From: Deltaproteobacteria bacterium
GTDB taxonomy: Bacteria; Myxococcota_A; UBA796; UBA2385
DNA length: 64,000 nt
Direction of reading: 5' to 3'
NCBI GenBank assembly: GCA_018401435.1
Contig: JAGYJW010000004.1
Span: forward strand, 62,001-126,000
The notes beneath the pieces were generated by a model that saw nothing but the letters and a program-made list of their open reading frames with translations, ran no database searches and was not told the DNA's origin. A program made the translations under genes and the position numbers. Of the stretch, positions 17,873 through 33,348 are shown piece after piece (position 1 is the stretch's first letter; each line of letters begins with the position of its first letter).

Positions 17873-19357
17873 CTAATGCACGCGCGGAGCGCGGCCGGGG
17901 CTGGCTGCGCGAGGGCTCGGCGGAGGGGGGCGCCAGCAGGGTGACCACCAGGCGGGCGCCCGACAGATCGCGACCGTCCTCCACCCGAATTTCGCCGCCA
18001 TGAACCTCGACAATACGGCGCACGATGGCGAGGCCCGCGCCCACCCCGGCCTCGCCGTCGTGGGCTTCGAGGCGCTTGAAGAGGCCGAAGACGTGCTCGC
18101 GGCGGTCCTGGGGATGCCGCCGCCATTGTCTTCGACCGACAGGGCGACATGACCGGGGGGCGCCTCGGCCGAGGCCACCCGGATGATCGGCCCCACCCGC
18201 GCGCCATACTTGATCGAGTTCTCCAGCAGGTTCTGGAAGAGCTCTTGCAGCAGCGGGGCGTTGCCCATGGCCGTGGGCAGCGGGTGCACCAGCTCCAGGC
18301 GCGCGCTGTGGGTGCGCATGGCCTCGTGCAGGTTCTGGCTGGCCTGGCTGACCACCCGCGCCAAGGACACGGGCTCGAGGTCGCCCAGGCGGTCGCCCAC
18401 CCGCGCCAGCCTGAGCAGCTCGTCGATCTGCCGGGACATCTGGACGGCGGATTCGATGATCTCGTCGGCCATGCGCTCGGCGCGGTTGGGGTTGGCCCGC
18501 ATCAACATGGCGATCAGCTCGGCCCGGGCCACCATGGTCTGGAGCGGTGAGCGCAGGTCGTGGCTGACGGCGGCGTTGAACTGGGCGAGGCGGCCATTGC
18601 TCAGGCGCAGCTCCTGGTTGGCCCGGCCCAGCTGGCTGTTGAGGGTGGCCAGCTCGGCGTTGGCGGTCTGCAGGCCGCTGGTGACACGGGCCAGCTCGCG
18701 GGTCTTGCCCTCCACCTCGTGCTCCAGCTGTTCCTGGCTGTTGAGGATGTCGATGGAGGCCTGGCCGGCCAGAAAGGCCATGCCGAAGATGGCGATGGTG
18801 AAGTTGGACAGGCTGTCGATGACGAAGCCGGGGTGGTTGACGTCCTCGGCCGGCAACAAATAGCCATAGGGGAAGAAGGCTTCGGCCCAGCCCCCGGCGC
18901 GCAGCAGCAGCAGCCCGGCGTAGAGGCCGGTCTGCACAATCGCGAGGCCCCAGGCGTGCGCCTTGCCCACGAAGATGGGCGCCATGGCCACACAGAGGGC
19001 GAGGATCATCAGGGCCGGGGTCTCGAATTCCCCGGCGATATAGGCGTAGAGCAGCGCCAACACGCTGTCCAGATAGAGCAGCCCCACCACCATCTTGGTG
19101 AAGTGTTGCGTGCGGCCCAGGGCCAACCAGCCCAGGCCGGTGAGCAGGCCCACCACCACGCAGAAGGTGACCGACTGGACAAAGACCAGCTCGGCCATCA
19201 AGCCCGTGAGCTGGGAGATGGTGACCGCGACGATGGCGATGCCCAGCAGCGTGGTCTGGGCCACCATGAACTGCCGGCCGCGCCGGGACTGGATGCGTTT
19301 GCGCAGCGCGACCGGGTGGGCCGTCGTGCGCTCCGAACTCTGCTCAGAATCCAGCAT
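17873..19357 (-). CDS. Membrane sensor histidine kinase (one or more frameshifts at the C-terminus)
   Basis: Six hydrophobic segments fill residues about 30-215 (for example ELVFVQSVTFCVVVGLL, WGLAIVQTGLYAGLLLL), forming a membrane sensor without a large periplasmic loop. A coiled coil follows, then HisKA with the phospho-accepting His in FNAAVSHDLRSPLQTM, the N box ELFQNLLENSIKYG and G1 box VEDNGGGI. The G2 box GVGAGLAIVRRI appears in another frame: restoring one base in the GGGG run at 18110-18113 gives GIPQDRREHVFGLF and rejoins it. The shifted frame then runs without a stop into the hydrolase gene, so the exact end is uncertain; the nearest original-frame stop is 17873. The start overlaps the prenyltransferase gene by 14 bases. 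No response regulator lies beside it. Confidence 0.85.
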   Translation of the reverse strand: MLDSEQSSERTTAHPVALRKRIQSRRGRQFMVAQTTLLGIAIVAVTISQLTGLMAELVFVQSVTFCVVVGLLTGLGWLALGRTQHFTKMVVGLLYLDSVLALLYAYIAGEFETPALMILALCVAMAPIFVGKAHAWGLAIVQTGLYAGLLLLRAGGWAEAFFPYGYLLPAEDVNHPGFVIDSLSNFTIAIFGMAFLAGQASIDILNSQEQLEHEVEGKTRELARVTSGLQTANAELATLNSQLGRANQELRLSNGRLAQFNAAVSHDLRSPLQTMVARAELIAMLMRANPNRAERMADEIIESAVQMSRQIDELLRLARVGDRLGDLEPVSLARVVSQASQNLHEAMRTHSARLELVHPLPTAMGNAPLLQELFQNLLENSIKYGARVGPIIRVASAEAPPGHVALSVEDNGGGIPRTAASTSSASSSASKPTTARPGWARASPSCAVLSRFMAAKFGWRTVAICRAPAWWSPCWRPPPPSPRAASPGRAPRVH

Positions 19358-20285
19358 GGTGGATCAGTACCAGCATCGCGGGCAGGTAGCAGCATCCGTC
19401 GATCAACGTGCCGTAGATGGACCGTGGGGTCTTGGTATCGAGCAGCAGAATCCAGAGGACGGCCGCAGCGCTGCTCAGCACCATCTCGGGGTGCGGGGCC
19501 GCGATCTGGGCGGCCCAGCCCCACATCAAGCAGGCCAGCAGCACGAGGTTGAGCAGGATCAGCGCGTGCTTGGTGCGGCGAACTCCAAAGGCGACGGGCA
19601 GGGTGAGCACGCGGTGTTCGCGGTCGCTGTCGATGTCCCGCACGTCAAACATATGGGTGTTGCTGCTGACAAAGACGAAGATGAAGAGCGCGAGCTGGCC
19701 CACCGCCCAGTCCAGCTCCCGGCCCGCCCACATGGCCGGCATCAGCACCGTGCCGATGGTGATGCAGCCGCCCACCAGCCAGCCCTTCGAGAAGGGGATC
19801 TCCTTGAGGCGGGCAAGGCGCCAGCCGCCGTGGCGCTTGGGAAAAGGCACGATGGGCAGGCCATAGAGCAAGCCGGCGGTCGCGTAGATGGCGAAGCAGG
19901 CCTGGGCCGGCAGGGGCGCGGTCGAGACCAGCCAGCCCGTGGCGATGGCGGCCACCGACAGCAGCGCGAGCACGCCAGGGCTGCGGAAATAGGCGATGGC
20001 GTCGGCGTCGGTCATCTTCTGGACGTGGGCGTCGGCGACGTGGTCCAGGTTGTAGACGAAGATTGCGCTGCAGAAGACCAGCAGGGCCGGCATCGTCGCG
20101 GGCACCTCCATGATGTGGCAGGCGAAGCCGGTCAGGGCTGCCACCGAGCCGGCCGCCCAGATGCTGGAGAAGATGAAGGCCCGCTGAAATCCGCGCCAGA
20201 GCAGGGCCCCCGCCCGCCTGGCGCTGCGGGGGAGCTGTTCGCCTGCCTGTCGCCAGGTGGACTGATCCGCGCCAGTGGTGCTCAA
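19344..20285 (-). CDS. UbiA-family prenyltransferase-like membrane protein
   Basis: The protein has about eight hydrophobic helices and the two aspartate-rich motifs of the UbiA superfamily: YNLDHVADAHVQK in the first half and FDVRDIDSDREHR in the second, which bind magnesium and the prenyl diphosphate. The family joins isoprenoid chains to quinone, haem, lipid or similar acceptors in the inner membrane; the acceptor cannot be told here. The first motif is N-x-D-x3-D rather than the common N-x3-D-x3-D, so it belongs to a divergent subgroup. No ATG precedes the first helix closely, so I chose TTG at 20285; in-frame starts also exist up to 20453, but that extension is Arg/Pro-rich like shadow coding. 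It overlaps the histidine kinase gene. Confidence 0.78.
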   Translation of the reverse strand: MSTTGADQSTWRQAGEQLPRSARRAGALLWRGFQRAFIFSSIWAAGSVAALTGFACHIMEVPATMPALLVFCSAIFVYNLDHVADAHVQKMTDADAIAYFRSPGVLALLSVAAIATGWLVSTAPLPAQACFAIYATAGLLYGLPIVPFPKRHGGWRLARLKEIPFSKGWLVGGCITIGTVLMPAMWAGRELDWAVGQLALFIFVFVSSNTHMFDVRDIDSDREHRVLTLPVAFGVRRTKHALILLNLVLLACLMWGWAAQIAAPHPEMVLSSAAAVLWILLLDTKTPRSIYGTLIDGCCYLPAMLVLIHHAGF

Positions 20286-20780
20286 GCGTCTCCTGACGGT
20301 TGGCCGGGTCGACCGGAGGGCTGCCCAGGGGGGCTGGGCTGGAGGGCGTCGGGCTCTGCGAGAGGCAGAGTGTCCTTCAGCCGACTTGGAATGTCTATGC
20401 ACCACAGGGGGGGATGCCTGCATGCGCTTCGACAGAATCGGAGAGCCGGCCACCGCATAGTTGGCTTTCTACCCTGTTGAGCGGGTTCCTGTATACCGGA
20501 GTGGTCCGCGGATGTAGACACATATCCGCGCGGCCGGCGGGGTTCGGTGACATCCAGCGACACGAGAGCAGCGACAGCGGGCCCCTTCTCGGATTCGCCT
20601 ATGACAGCCGGTGCGCTGACATTTTCTTGACATTCTATCACAGGCTTTCAACCGTCTCGCGATCGCCACCGGCCTGTCAAAGCTCGTCACCTGCTGCCGC
20701 CAGACCGCAGGGGGGCCCCGGGCCGTGCTTGAGTGAGGGCGCGGGGGTTGGCAGTTCGCCGCGCCCCCACCGGGGATCCC
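20286..20780. other. Intergenic region between divergent prenyltransferase and kinase genes
   Basis: About 495 bases with no convincing gene and a visibly lower GC content around 20450-20660. It should hold promoters for both flanking genes. A TTGACA at 20627-20632 could be a -35 element for the kinase, but no good -10 follows. On the minus strand a TATACA (20489-20494) preceded at 17 bases by TCTACA is a weak candidate promoter for the prenyltransferase. An inverted repeat is listed separately. Confidence 0.5.
20507..20530. promoter_or_regulatory. Inverted repeat, operator or hairpin candidate
   Basis: CGCGGAT and its reverse complement ATCCGCG flank a 10-base centre (GTAGACACAT) in the middle of the divergent intergenic region. 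A regulator binding site or a transcript hairpin are both possible. The symmetry is visible; the role is inference. Confidence 0.35.
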
Positions 20781-22246
20781 ATGCTCGGCAGCTCCGCCAC
20801 CATCCCTTCGCGTATCGGTCGCTTTGCGGTGGACCGGCCAGTGGGCGGGGGTGGGATGTCGCGGACCTTCCGCTGCACCCTGGATGGCATGGGGGGCTTC
20901 CGGAAGCTCGTGCTGGTCAAGATGTTGGAGCCCGAGCGGGCCGATGACCGCAATTTTGTCGAGATGTTCCTGGACGAGGCCCGGTTGAGCGCGCGCCTGG
21001 ACCACCCCAACATCGGCAAGGTCTTCGAGGTGGGCGAGCAGGACGGCATCCCCTGGATGGCCATGGAATATGTGGCTGGCCCCAACCTCGCCCAGCTCAG
21101 CCGCCGCCTGCGCGATGGCGGCTTCCGGCACTTCGGGCACCTCGCCCGGCTGGTGGCGGATGTGGCCCGGGGGCTGGACCACGCCCACCGGCTGACCGAT
21201 GACAATGGCCACCCGCTGTCCATCGTGCACCGCGACGTCAGCCTGGGCAACATCATCGTGGCCCCCGATGGTTCGGCTCGGCTCATCGACTTCGGCATCG
21301 CGTCCTGGCGCGACAAGTCCAACATCACCGAAGTCGGAATGATCAAGGGGAAGCTGCACTTCATGGCGCCCGAGCAGCTGGATTCCGCCACGGATTTCCG
21401 GGTGGATCTCTACCAGCTGGGGGTCTGCCTCTACTGGTTGACGGCCGGTCGGCCGCCTTTTCACCACGACGACCCGGTGCAGCTCTGGCGGCAGCGCATG
21501 GCGGGGCCGGTGCCGCGGCCTTCGGCCCGGTCCAGCAGCTACCCCGACGAGCTGGAGCGCATCGTCTTGCGGGCGCTGGAGCGGGATCCGGCGCGGCGCT
21601 TCGCCAGCGCGGGCGATCTCTGCGCGGCCCTGGAGTCCTTCTGCGCCGGGCCACACCGCTGGCGCTCCCGGCCCGAAGGCGTGGCCCGCTGGATCGAGTC
21701 CCTCTTCACCGCCCAGGAGATGGAGGACTTCCGCACCTGTGGGGCCGAGCAGCGGGACACCGACCCCCTGATGCCGGCGCCTGGGATGGTGATCGAGGCC
21801 TGGAGCCAGGAGGGTGACGACACGCTGGCGGTGTCGGCCCGGGCCGAGCTTCCGCCCGAGGAGGGGCGCACCACGGTGGACCCCTTGGGCCCCCGCTGGC
21901 CCGGCCGCCCCCCGCGGGGGGCCCCGCCGCGCAGCACCCTGCCGCCGGGGGCCTTGAGCACCCGCTTTCCCGTCGCTCCACACCCGCGGGGCCGCGCCAA
22001 CCTGCTGTGGGCGGTGCTGGGTGGGGTGTTGGCCTGGTGGCGGGCGGGCTGGGTCATGCCGTGGCAGGTAGTCCGCCCGGCCGCCGCGCTGACCGTGGAG
22101 TCGCCCCCAAGGCGAGACGCGACCGGGCGGCCTGTCTACCTGATGAGGCCCCGCCGCCCGCGGCTTCGGGCGATCCGACGGCGCGGCGGCGCTGCTTTGG
22201 CGCGCTCGGGCCGAGGGACCCTCCGACCCGGCCCTGCTGCGCGAGA

Positions 22247-28024
<5,778 letters not shown>

Positions 28025-28079
28025 GCGGACCCGATTTCGGAGGCGGGCGCTCCCTATCGCAATCTGAACGCGTGTACAG

Positions 28080-28099
28080 CCCCGGCGTGGTGGCCGGGG
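28080..28099 (-). terminator. GC hairpin between the AgmX-like gene and uvrA
   Basis: CCCCGGC and GCCGGGG form a 7-bp perfect stem around the loop GTGGTG, just beyond the stop of the minus-strand gene at 28103 and upstream of the uvrA start at 28024. It is a plausible terminator for the upstream gene. No T tract is visible. Confidence 0.45.
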
Positions 28100-28102
28100 G
28101 GC

Positions 28103-28963
28103 TCAGCCGGCGGAGAAGACGAAGGGGTAGGAGACCACCACCGTGCCGCTGCCCCGGGGCTTGGGAAAGCGCGCCTCGCGGATCTCGTCCACCACGCAGT
28201 CTTCGACGATGGCATTGTTCAGGCTGGTGGCGCGGGTGGCCGCGTACTTGACCCCGCCGTCCCGGTCGATGACGAAGCGCACGACCATCTTCCCGGACAG
28301 GTTGGCGTCGCGCCGCAGCTCGCGGGTGTAGCACTGCCGGATGAGGTTCATCTTCTGCTTGATGATGATGTCGATCTCGGCCTTGTCCAGCTCGCCCCCG
28401 CCCTCTCCGGCGATGTTGGGGTCGTTGTCCTCGTCCGTGAGGGTCAAGGAGGCGGCGCTGCGGGTGCCGCCCGCGATCTCGGTGCGGGCCACGGATCGCA
28501 CCGAGATGCCCCCGCCGCCGCCGACCACCACGCTGGGGGGCGCGCCGTTGGCCTGGCCCTCGAAGTGACCGGTGCCCGGGGTCAGCTCCTTGACGGGAAG
28601 CTCGGTCACCGCTGCGGTGATCGCGGCCTGGGCGCTGACGTCTTCGCCCCGGGCGACCAGCATGCGGCGGCCGTCGGCCACCAGCATGAACAGCTCATCG
28701 GGGGTGCTCTCGAAGGGGCGGGCGCGTTCGAGCCGGATGATGTCGTCCAGGGGCATGATCTCGGTGGGTTCGCCCGTGCCGCTGGGCCAGCGGATCTTCA
28801 CCTGGTCCGCGCCGGTGTCGAAGTGGGTGCTGACCGGCCAGGTCCAGGTGTGGCGGGTCTCTTCGGGGCTCTTGCTGCCCCCCTCGTCCAGGAGGAACTC
28901 GTCGTCGTCGCTGGCGAAGGCGGCGGGGCTCAGGGCGATGCAGAGCAGCAGCAGGGGGCGCAT
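28103..28963 (-). CDS. Exported AgmX/PglI C-terminal-domain-type protein (TonB-like)
   Basis: An ATG at 28963 gives a cleavable signal peptide (LLLLCIALSPAAFASDD). The middle is a Gly/Pro-rich linker. The last ~110 residues match the AgmX/PglI C-terminal domain of myxobacteria: IIIKQKMNLIRQCYTREL, LSGKMVVRFVIDRDGGV, NAIVEDCVVDEIREARFPKP and a final VVVSYPFVF. In Myxococcus such proteins are tied to gliding motility complexes, and the domain resembles the TonB C-terminus; two cysteines (RQCY, EDCV) are typical. The family and the residue pattern are from memory. Its role here may be envelope assembly rather than motility, since no other gliding genes are visible. Confidence 0.82.
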   Translation of the reverse strand: MRPLLLLCIALSPAAFASDDDEFLLDEGGSKSPEETRHTWTWPVSTHFDTGADQVKIRWPSGTGEPTEIMPLDDIIRLERARPFESTPDELFMLVADGRRMLVARGEDVSAQAAITAAVTELPVKELTPGTGHFEGQANGAPPSVVVGGGGGISVRSVARTEIAGGTRSAASLTLTDEDNDPNIAGEGGGELDKAEIDIIIKQKMNLIRQCYTRELRRDANLSGKMVVRFVIDRDGGVKYAATRATSLNNAIVEDCVVDEIREARFPKPRGSGTVVVSYPFVFSAG

Positions 28964-28977
28964 GGCGGAACCGGTCT

Positions 28978-29691
28978 TCAGGCTGGGGGATCGTAGCACC
29001 GGTCCGCGGCCCATGGGATGCCGCGCCGGGCCAGCCGGGGGAGGATGTCGCCGTGCAGCGTGTCCTGGAAGATGCGGCGGTAGGCGGCGGCGTCCAGCAG
29101 CCCGGCGGCCCGCTCGTCGGGAAGAAGGGGGGGGCCGTCCTGGGCCTCGCCATAGGCCCGCCCGAAGGCGGCGATGACCGCAGGCAATGCGGCGCCGACA
29201 CGGGCACGCACCCCTTCGGGATCGAGGTCCAGCAGCGCGTCCAGGGCCTCCCAGCCAAAGGCCCGGTGGGCGGCCTCATCCCGCAAGACCCGGTCGAGGA
29301 CGGGCCGGGCGGCGGGGTGGGTGGTGCTGGCGCGCATCGCCGAAAAGAGCGGCACGGCGAAGGTCTCGCCAAAGCAGAAGGCCGACAGCACCGTGTCCAC
29401 CAGGCTCGCCAGGGGACCCTCGGCGGCCACACGGGGGCTCAGCTCGGCCTGGTCGAGATCCACCGGCTGATCGGGGCCGCCCAGGGCCACCAGGCAGGCG
29501 TGGCTGAGGCTGGCGTGGTCCAGCTCGTCGGCGACGATGCGCCCAGCGCTGTCCAGCAGCGGGCGCGGCAGGCCGAAACGGATGCTCCACTGCAGCACCT
29601 GGGCGGTGATCGCGGCGGAGCGGTACTCGGCCTGCACCCGGTTGTGCCACTCGGCGAGCACCCGGGGGCTGGCGGGCTCAGTGCTGGTCAC
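28978..29691 (-). CDS. Ferritin-like domain protein
   Basis: The 237-residue all-helical protein has carboxylate/histidine pairs in the spacing of di-iron four-helix bundles: DELDHASLSHAC in one helix, FGETFAVPLF and then RDEAAHRAFGWEAL in later helices. This is the E-x-x-H signature of ferritin-like proteins, which can be oxidases, hydroxylases or iron stores. The substrate is unknown. A GTG at 29691 is the best start because it overlaps the stop of the upstream lipoprotein gene by 14 bases; the longer frame to 29802 is Arg/Pro-rich shadow sequence. It is 14 bases upstream of the AgmX-like gene on the same strand, so the three genes 30136 to 28103 form an operon. Confidence 0.8.
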   Translation of the reverse strand: MTSTEPASPRVLAEWHNRVQAEYRSAAITAQVLQWSIRFGLPRPLLDSAGRIVADELDHASLSHACLVALGGPDQPVDLDQAELSPRVAAEGPLASLVDTVLSAFCFGETFAVPLFSAMRASTTHPAARPVLDRVLRDEAAHRAFGWEALDALLDLDPEGVRARVGAALPAVIAAFGRAYGEAQDGPPLLPDERAAGLLDAAAYRRIFQDTLHGDILPRLARRGIPWAADRCYDPPA

Positions 29692-30136
29692 TCGGCTCGG
29701 AGGGGGCCTTCTCGCCCGCTTCTTTGGCCTTCCACGCGGCCAGCAGGCGGTCGCGCTCATCGGCCGGGCACTGGATCTCCACCCCCTTGGCGGCGTCGAC
29801 ACTGGCCAGCACCCGCCCGTTCAGCTCGCGCAAGGCGGGGTCGGGCACCATGGGCGACTGCCAGGCCTTGAAGCAGCGCTGCCCGTCTTCGGTGATCTCC
29901 AGCACGGGCATGGGCGGGTTGGTCGCGCCTTCGGGGTGACCCGAGGCGACGTCGTCCCAGGTCGGCAGCGCCGCCGCAGGCGGCGGGCCCACCGGCGGCG
30001 GGTTGGACGTGGGGACCGGGTCCGGCGGCGGGGGATTGCTGGTCACGACATCCTTGTGGCAGGAGGCCGCGCCCAGGCTGAGCAGGGCGCCGGCGGCGAG
30101 GATGCGGACAGGGGAGGGGGAGGGCTTGGGATTCAT
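29678..30136 (-). CDS. Small proline-rich lipoprotein
   Basis: The 152-residue product begins MNPKPSPSPVRILAAGALL and has a signal peptide with lipobox LGAASC. A long Pro-rich linker (SNPPPPDPVPTSNPPPVGPP) is followed by a short domain with two cysteines, LEITEDGQRCFKAWQSPMV and VEIQCPADERDRLLAAW. It is presumably anchored in a membrane and spans part of the periplasm. No family is recognised. It is the first gene of the apparent operon with the ferritin-like and AgmX-like genes. Confidence 0.8.
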   Translation of the reverse strand: MNPKPSPSPVRILAAGALLSLGAASCHKDVVTSNPPPPDPVPTSNPPPVGPPPAAALPTWDDVASGHPEGATNPPMPVLEITEDGQRCFKAWQSPMVPDPALRELNGRVLASVDAAKGVEIQCPADERDRLLAAWKAKEAGEKAPSEPSDQH

Positions 30137-30179
30137 GGCTCCACTCTATGCGGCGGCACCCCTGGTCGTCACCCCCGCA

Positions 30180-30803
30180 TCATTCCGCAGGCACGGGCTG
30201 ACCCAGGCAAAAGGCCCGCAACAGCATGCGGCTGCGGCCCAGCTCGGTCGGGCGGACCAGCACCTGGTCGCCACGGCGCTGCAGCAGCGGGGAATTCTCG
30301 ATGGAGCGCGCGGCGTTCTTGGGGTTGAGGCCCGAGCCCTTCACGGCGCCGCGAATATCACCCAGGTTGGGGGCTTGCCGGTCGAGGTGCCGGTACCACA
30401 GGGCCAGGGCCAGGGCGGTGAACTGCACGTCATTCGTGGCATTTCGGCCGGCCTTGGGGCTGCGGTCCCGAAAATCCGCCCAGTGGGCCCCATCGATGTG
30501 CAGCCAGGGCGGGATGTCGGTCGGGCCCAAGGCGCCTTCGATGTGGGCGGGGCTGGCCCCGATCTCGGCGGCAAGTGCGCCGAGGGGGGAGAGGACCGGG
30601 GGCGTGGCTGCGGGCAGGATCGGCACGGCGACCCCGCTCTCGGTGGCCCCGCCCAGGCTGGCCAGCAGCGCGGGCAGCAGCTCCCGCAAGAAGGACTCCG
30701 AGCCCTCCAAGGTCAGCTCGGCCGCCCCCCGGCGCAGGTGCAGCCGGCAATGGCCCGGAGCCAGCCGCAACAGGCTGTCCCCAGGGTCCATGGGCTCGTC
30801 CAT
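30180..30803 (-). CDS. Hypothetical protein, possible winged-helix-like C-terminus
   Basis: The 207-residue soluble protein has no signal peptide. The first part (LLRLAPGHCRLHLRRGAAEL and LRELLPALLASLGGA) is helical; the second half reads TALALALWYRHLDRQAP, GDIRGAVKGSGLNPKNAARSI and ENSPLLQRRGDQVLVRPTELG, which has the rhythm of a helix-turn-helix followed by a wing. That is an inference from pattern only. I recognise no family. It lies between the lipoprotein operon and the large MopE/FG-GAP gene, both on the same strand, with gaps of 43 and 30 bases. Confidence 0.6.
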   Translation of the reverse strand: MDEPMDPGDSLLRLAPGHCRLHLRRGAAELTLEGSESFLRELLPALLASLGGATESGVAVPILPAATPPVLSPLGALAAEIGASPAHIEGALGPTDIPPWLHIDGAHWADFRDRSPKAGRNATNDVQFTALALALWYRHLDRQAPNLGDIRGAVKGSGLNPKNAARSIENSPLLQRRGDQVLVRPTELGRSRMLLRAFCLGQPVPAE

Positions 30804-30833
30804 GGCTGCTCCTATTGTCCTCAGAGCCCGCCC

Positions 30834-33149
30834 TCAGAGCCCGAAGCCCGAGAAGACGAAGACGCTGCCGGAGTCCGTGCCGTTGGAGTCGTCGCGCCAG
30901 GAGCCCGCCAGCACGGTGCTGCCGCCGGTGCCCAGCAGGTCTCCGCCAAAGCGGACCTCCAGGCCGATGGCGTCGGCGTTGCCATCGCCCGAGACCGCCG
31001 CGTCGCTGCTCTGGCCGGCGACGAAGGTGCCGCTGCTGGGGCTGAGGAAGAGGTAGGCCGTGCCTTCGCCGTTGAGGCCCGCCAGGGGCACGCCGGTCAG
31101 CAGGTCGTTGACCCCGTCGTTGTCGAAGTCGCCGTTGGCAGCGAGGACGGCCCCGAGGCCATGGCCGGCATCGCCGCCGTAGACCGTCGCGACCGCCAGG
31201 CTGGTGACGGTGGCGCTGGACAGGGTGGAGAGGTCGGCCACGCCGCTGATCAGGTAGGCCGCGCCGGCGTCGGCGCCGTAGTCGTCCACCCGGTTGGCGC
31301 CCAGCCAGAGGTCGTCGCGGCCGTCGCCGTCCATATCGCCCGCCGCAGCCAGGCCCGCGCCCAGGCGATCGCCCGCAGCGGCCCCGAGCACGGTGGCGTC
31401 GGCATCGGCCAGCCCGTGGTTGCCGGCCGCGTTGGCCCCCGAAACCAGGTAGGCCGAGCCCGTGAAGCCCCCCAGGCTGGCGCCGTTGATCAGGCCGACG
31501 CCGAAGTCGTCCAGGCCGTCGCCGTCGAGGTCGCCCGCTCCGGCGATGGCCGAGCCCATGAAGTCCGAGGCGTTGATGCCCGTCCAACGGCCGTCGGCGG
31601 CGGCCACGGTGGCCGCGCTGCCCGTAAAGCTCGCCCGGCCGAAGAAGAGGTAGACCGAGCCGGAGTTGCTGGCCGAGGTGTCGTCGCCGGTGGCGCCGGC
31701 CAGGAAGTCGTCGAAGCCGTCGCCGTTGATGTCACCCGCGGCGGTGGCGCCGGCGCCCAGCCAGTCGTAGGCGCCGTCGCCCGCCCAGGTGAAGTCGGCG
31801 ATGCTGCGCAGGTTGGCGGTGGCACCCTGGGCGGCCACGGTGGCGCCGGTGACCAGGTGCACGCTGCCCGAGTTGATGCCGTTGCTGTCTGCGTATTGGG
31901 CGGTGATCAGGAGGTCGGACAGGCCATCGTTGTCGAAGTCTCCGACGTTGCGGATATACTCGCCCGCCCGCTCGCCCGATTCGCTGCCTTCGAGGACGAG
32001 ATCGGCGGTGCCCAGGGAGGCGCTGCCCGCGCTGAGGGGGCCGTAGAAGACATAGGCCCCGCCGGCGGCGCTGACCGTGGTGTCCATCTGCGAGGCGCCC
32101 ACCACGAGGTCGGCGTTGCCGTCACCATCGAGGTCCGCCGTGCCGGAAAAGGAGATGCCCGCGTAGTCCTGGACGTCTTCGCCGGTGAGCGTCAAGGCGG
32201 CCGCGTCGGCCTCGATCTCGCAGGTGGTGGGCCCGTTGTCGCAGTCGTTGTCGATGCCGTCGTTGCAGACCTCGATCTCGCCCGGGTTGATGTCCGGGTT
32301 GCTGTCGTCGCAGTCGCCGCCCTGGTCTGCCACGCCCGTGACGATGGAGCAGCCGAGGTAGAGGGTGGTGTCGTCGCCATAGCCGTCGCCATCGGCGTCG
32401 GTATACAGGCTGATGGCGTCGGCCGCGTCGGCGCCGTCCACGACGCCGTTGCAGTCGTTGTCCAGCTCGTCGCAGACCTCGTCCCCACCCGGGTAGGCCA
32501 GGTCCGAGCTGTCGTTGCAGTCCTCGTCGTTGTCCGTGTAGCCGAAGGGCGGGGCGCAGGAGTTGATCGAGTAGCGGGCGTCGCCGAAGCCGTCCTGGTC
32601 GCCGTCGAAGTACCAGGTGAGTGCGTCGGTCGGGTCGGTGTCGCTGTCCACGTCGCCATCGCAGTCGTTGTCGATGCCGTCGCAGATCTCGGGGTTGTTG
32701 GGCGAGACGGCCGCGTTGGTGTCGTTGCAGTCTTCGCAGGCGGCCACGCCGTCCCCGTCGGCGTCTTCGAAGCCCACCGAGCCGTCGCAGTTGTAGTCAT
32801 TGGGGTCTTCGCAGTATTCCGCGGCGCCCGGCTTGAATTCGCTGCTGTTGTCGTTGCAGTCCTCGTCGTTGTCTACGAAGCCCGTGGGCTGCTGGCAGGC
32901 GGCCTGGGTGATGTCGGGGCTGCCGTAGCCGTCGCCATCGGAGTCGACATACCAGGTCTGGGCCACGCCTTCGTCCACCTCGCCATCACAGTCGTTGTCG
33001 ATGCCGTCGCAGATCTCGGTGGCGCCGGGGTTGATGGCGTCGGAGTCGTCATCACAGTCGTTGGCGCTCTTGTAGCCGTCGCCGTCCTTGTCAACGCCCC
33101 CACAACCGAAGGCTGCCAGGGCCATGAGGATGAGCAGGGTGCTGCGCAT
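30834..33149 (-). CDS. Large calcium-binding lipoprotein with MopE-type and FG-GAP repeats
   Basis: The 771-residue product has a signal peptide with lipobox AAFGC (Cys16). Residues about 18-320 contain six or so MopE-type repeats, each with DxDGDGY(G/K) and the signature CDGIDNDCDGxVDE, spaced by 40-60 residues. Residues about 330-770 contain about seven FG-GAP/integrin-alpha-like blades, each with an Asp-rich loop such as DLDGDGNADLVVGA, DINGDGFDDFLAGA and DMDGDGRDDLWLGA, enough for a beta-propeller. Both repeat kinds bind calcium. It would be a large surface-exposed lipoprotein, probably adhesive. No enzyme domain is present. The gene is intact. Related MopE repeats occur in the gene at 14598-15597. 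Confidence 0.92.
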   Translation of the reverse strand: MRSTLLILMALAAFGCGGVDKDGDGYKSANDCDDDSDAINPGATEICDGIDNDCDGEVDEGVAQTWYVDSDGDGYGSPDITQAACQQPTGFVDNDEDCNDNSSEFKPGAAEYCEDPNDYNCDGSVGFEDADGDGVAACEDCNDTNAAVSPNNPEICDGIDNDCDGDVDSDTDPTDALTWYFDGDQDGFGDARYSINSCAPPFGYTDNDEDCNDSSDLAYPGGDEVCDELDNDCNGVVDGADAADAISLYTDADGDGYGDDTTLYLGCSIVTGVADQGGDCDDSNPDINPGEIEVCNDGIDNDCDNGPTTCEIEADAAALTLTGEDVQDYAGISFSGTADLDGDGNADLVVGASQMDTTVSAAGGAYVFYGPLSAGSASLGTADLVLEGSESGERAGEYIRNVGDFDNDGLSDLLITAQYADSNGINSGSVHLVTGATVAAQGATANLRSIADFTWAGDGAYDWLGAGATAAGDINGDGFDDFLAGATGDDTSASNSGSVYLFFGRASFTGSAATVAAADGRWTGINASDFMGSAIAGAGDLDGDGLDDFGVGLINGASLGGFTGSAYLVSGANAAGNHGLADADATVLGAAAGDRLGAGLAAAGDMDGDGRDDLWLGANRVDDYGADAGAAYLISGVADLSTLSSATVTSLAVATVYGGDAGHGLGAVLAANGDFDNDGVNDLLTGVPLAGLNGEGTAYLFLSPSSGTFVAGQSSDAAVSGDGNADAIGLEVRFGGDLLGTGGSTVLAGSWRDDSNGTDSGSVFVFSGFGL

Positions 33150-33348
33150 GTCGTCTCCGTACCGATGTCGAGGGGCGGACCGGGTCCTGTCAACCAGGAG
33201 TTACCACAGTGTGTCCCGGGCGGAATGCCCCAGGGGTCACAGCTTGTCAGGGCTCCGTAGATCCTGGAAGCGGCGGTCTCCAGGGTTTATCGCGAGGGGG
33301 GGAGATTGGCGATCACAGCGACCGATGTGGCCCCTTCGTGGCCGCCTC

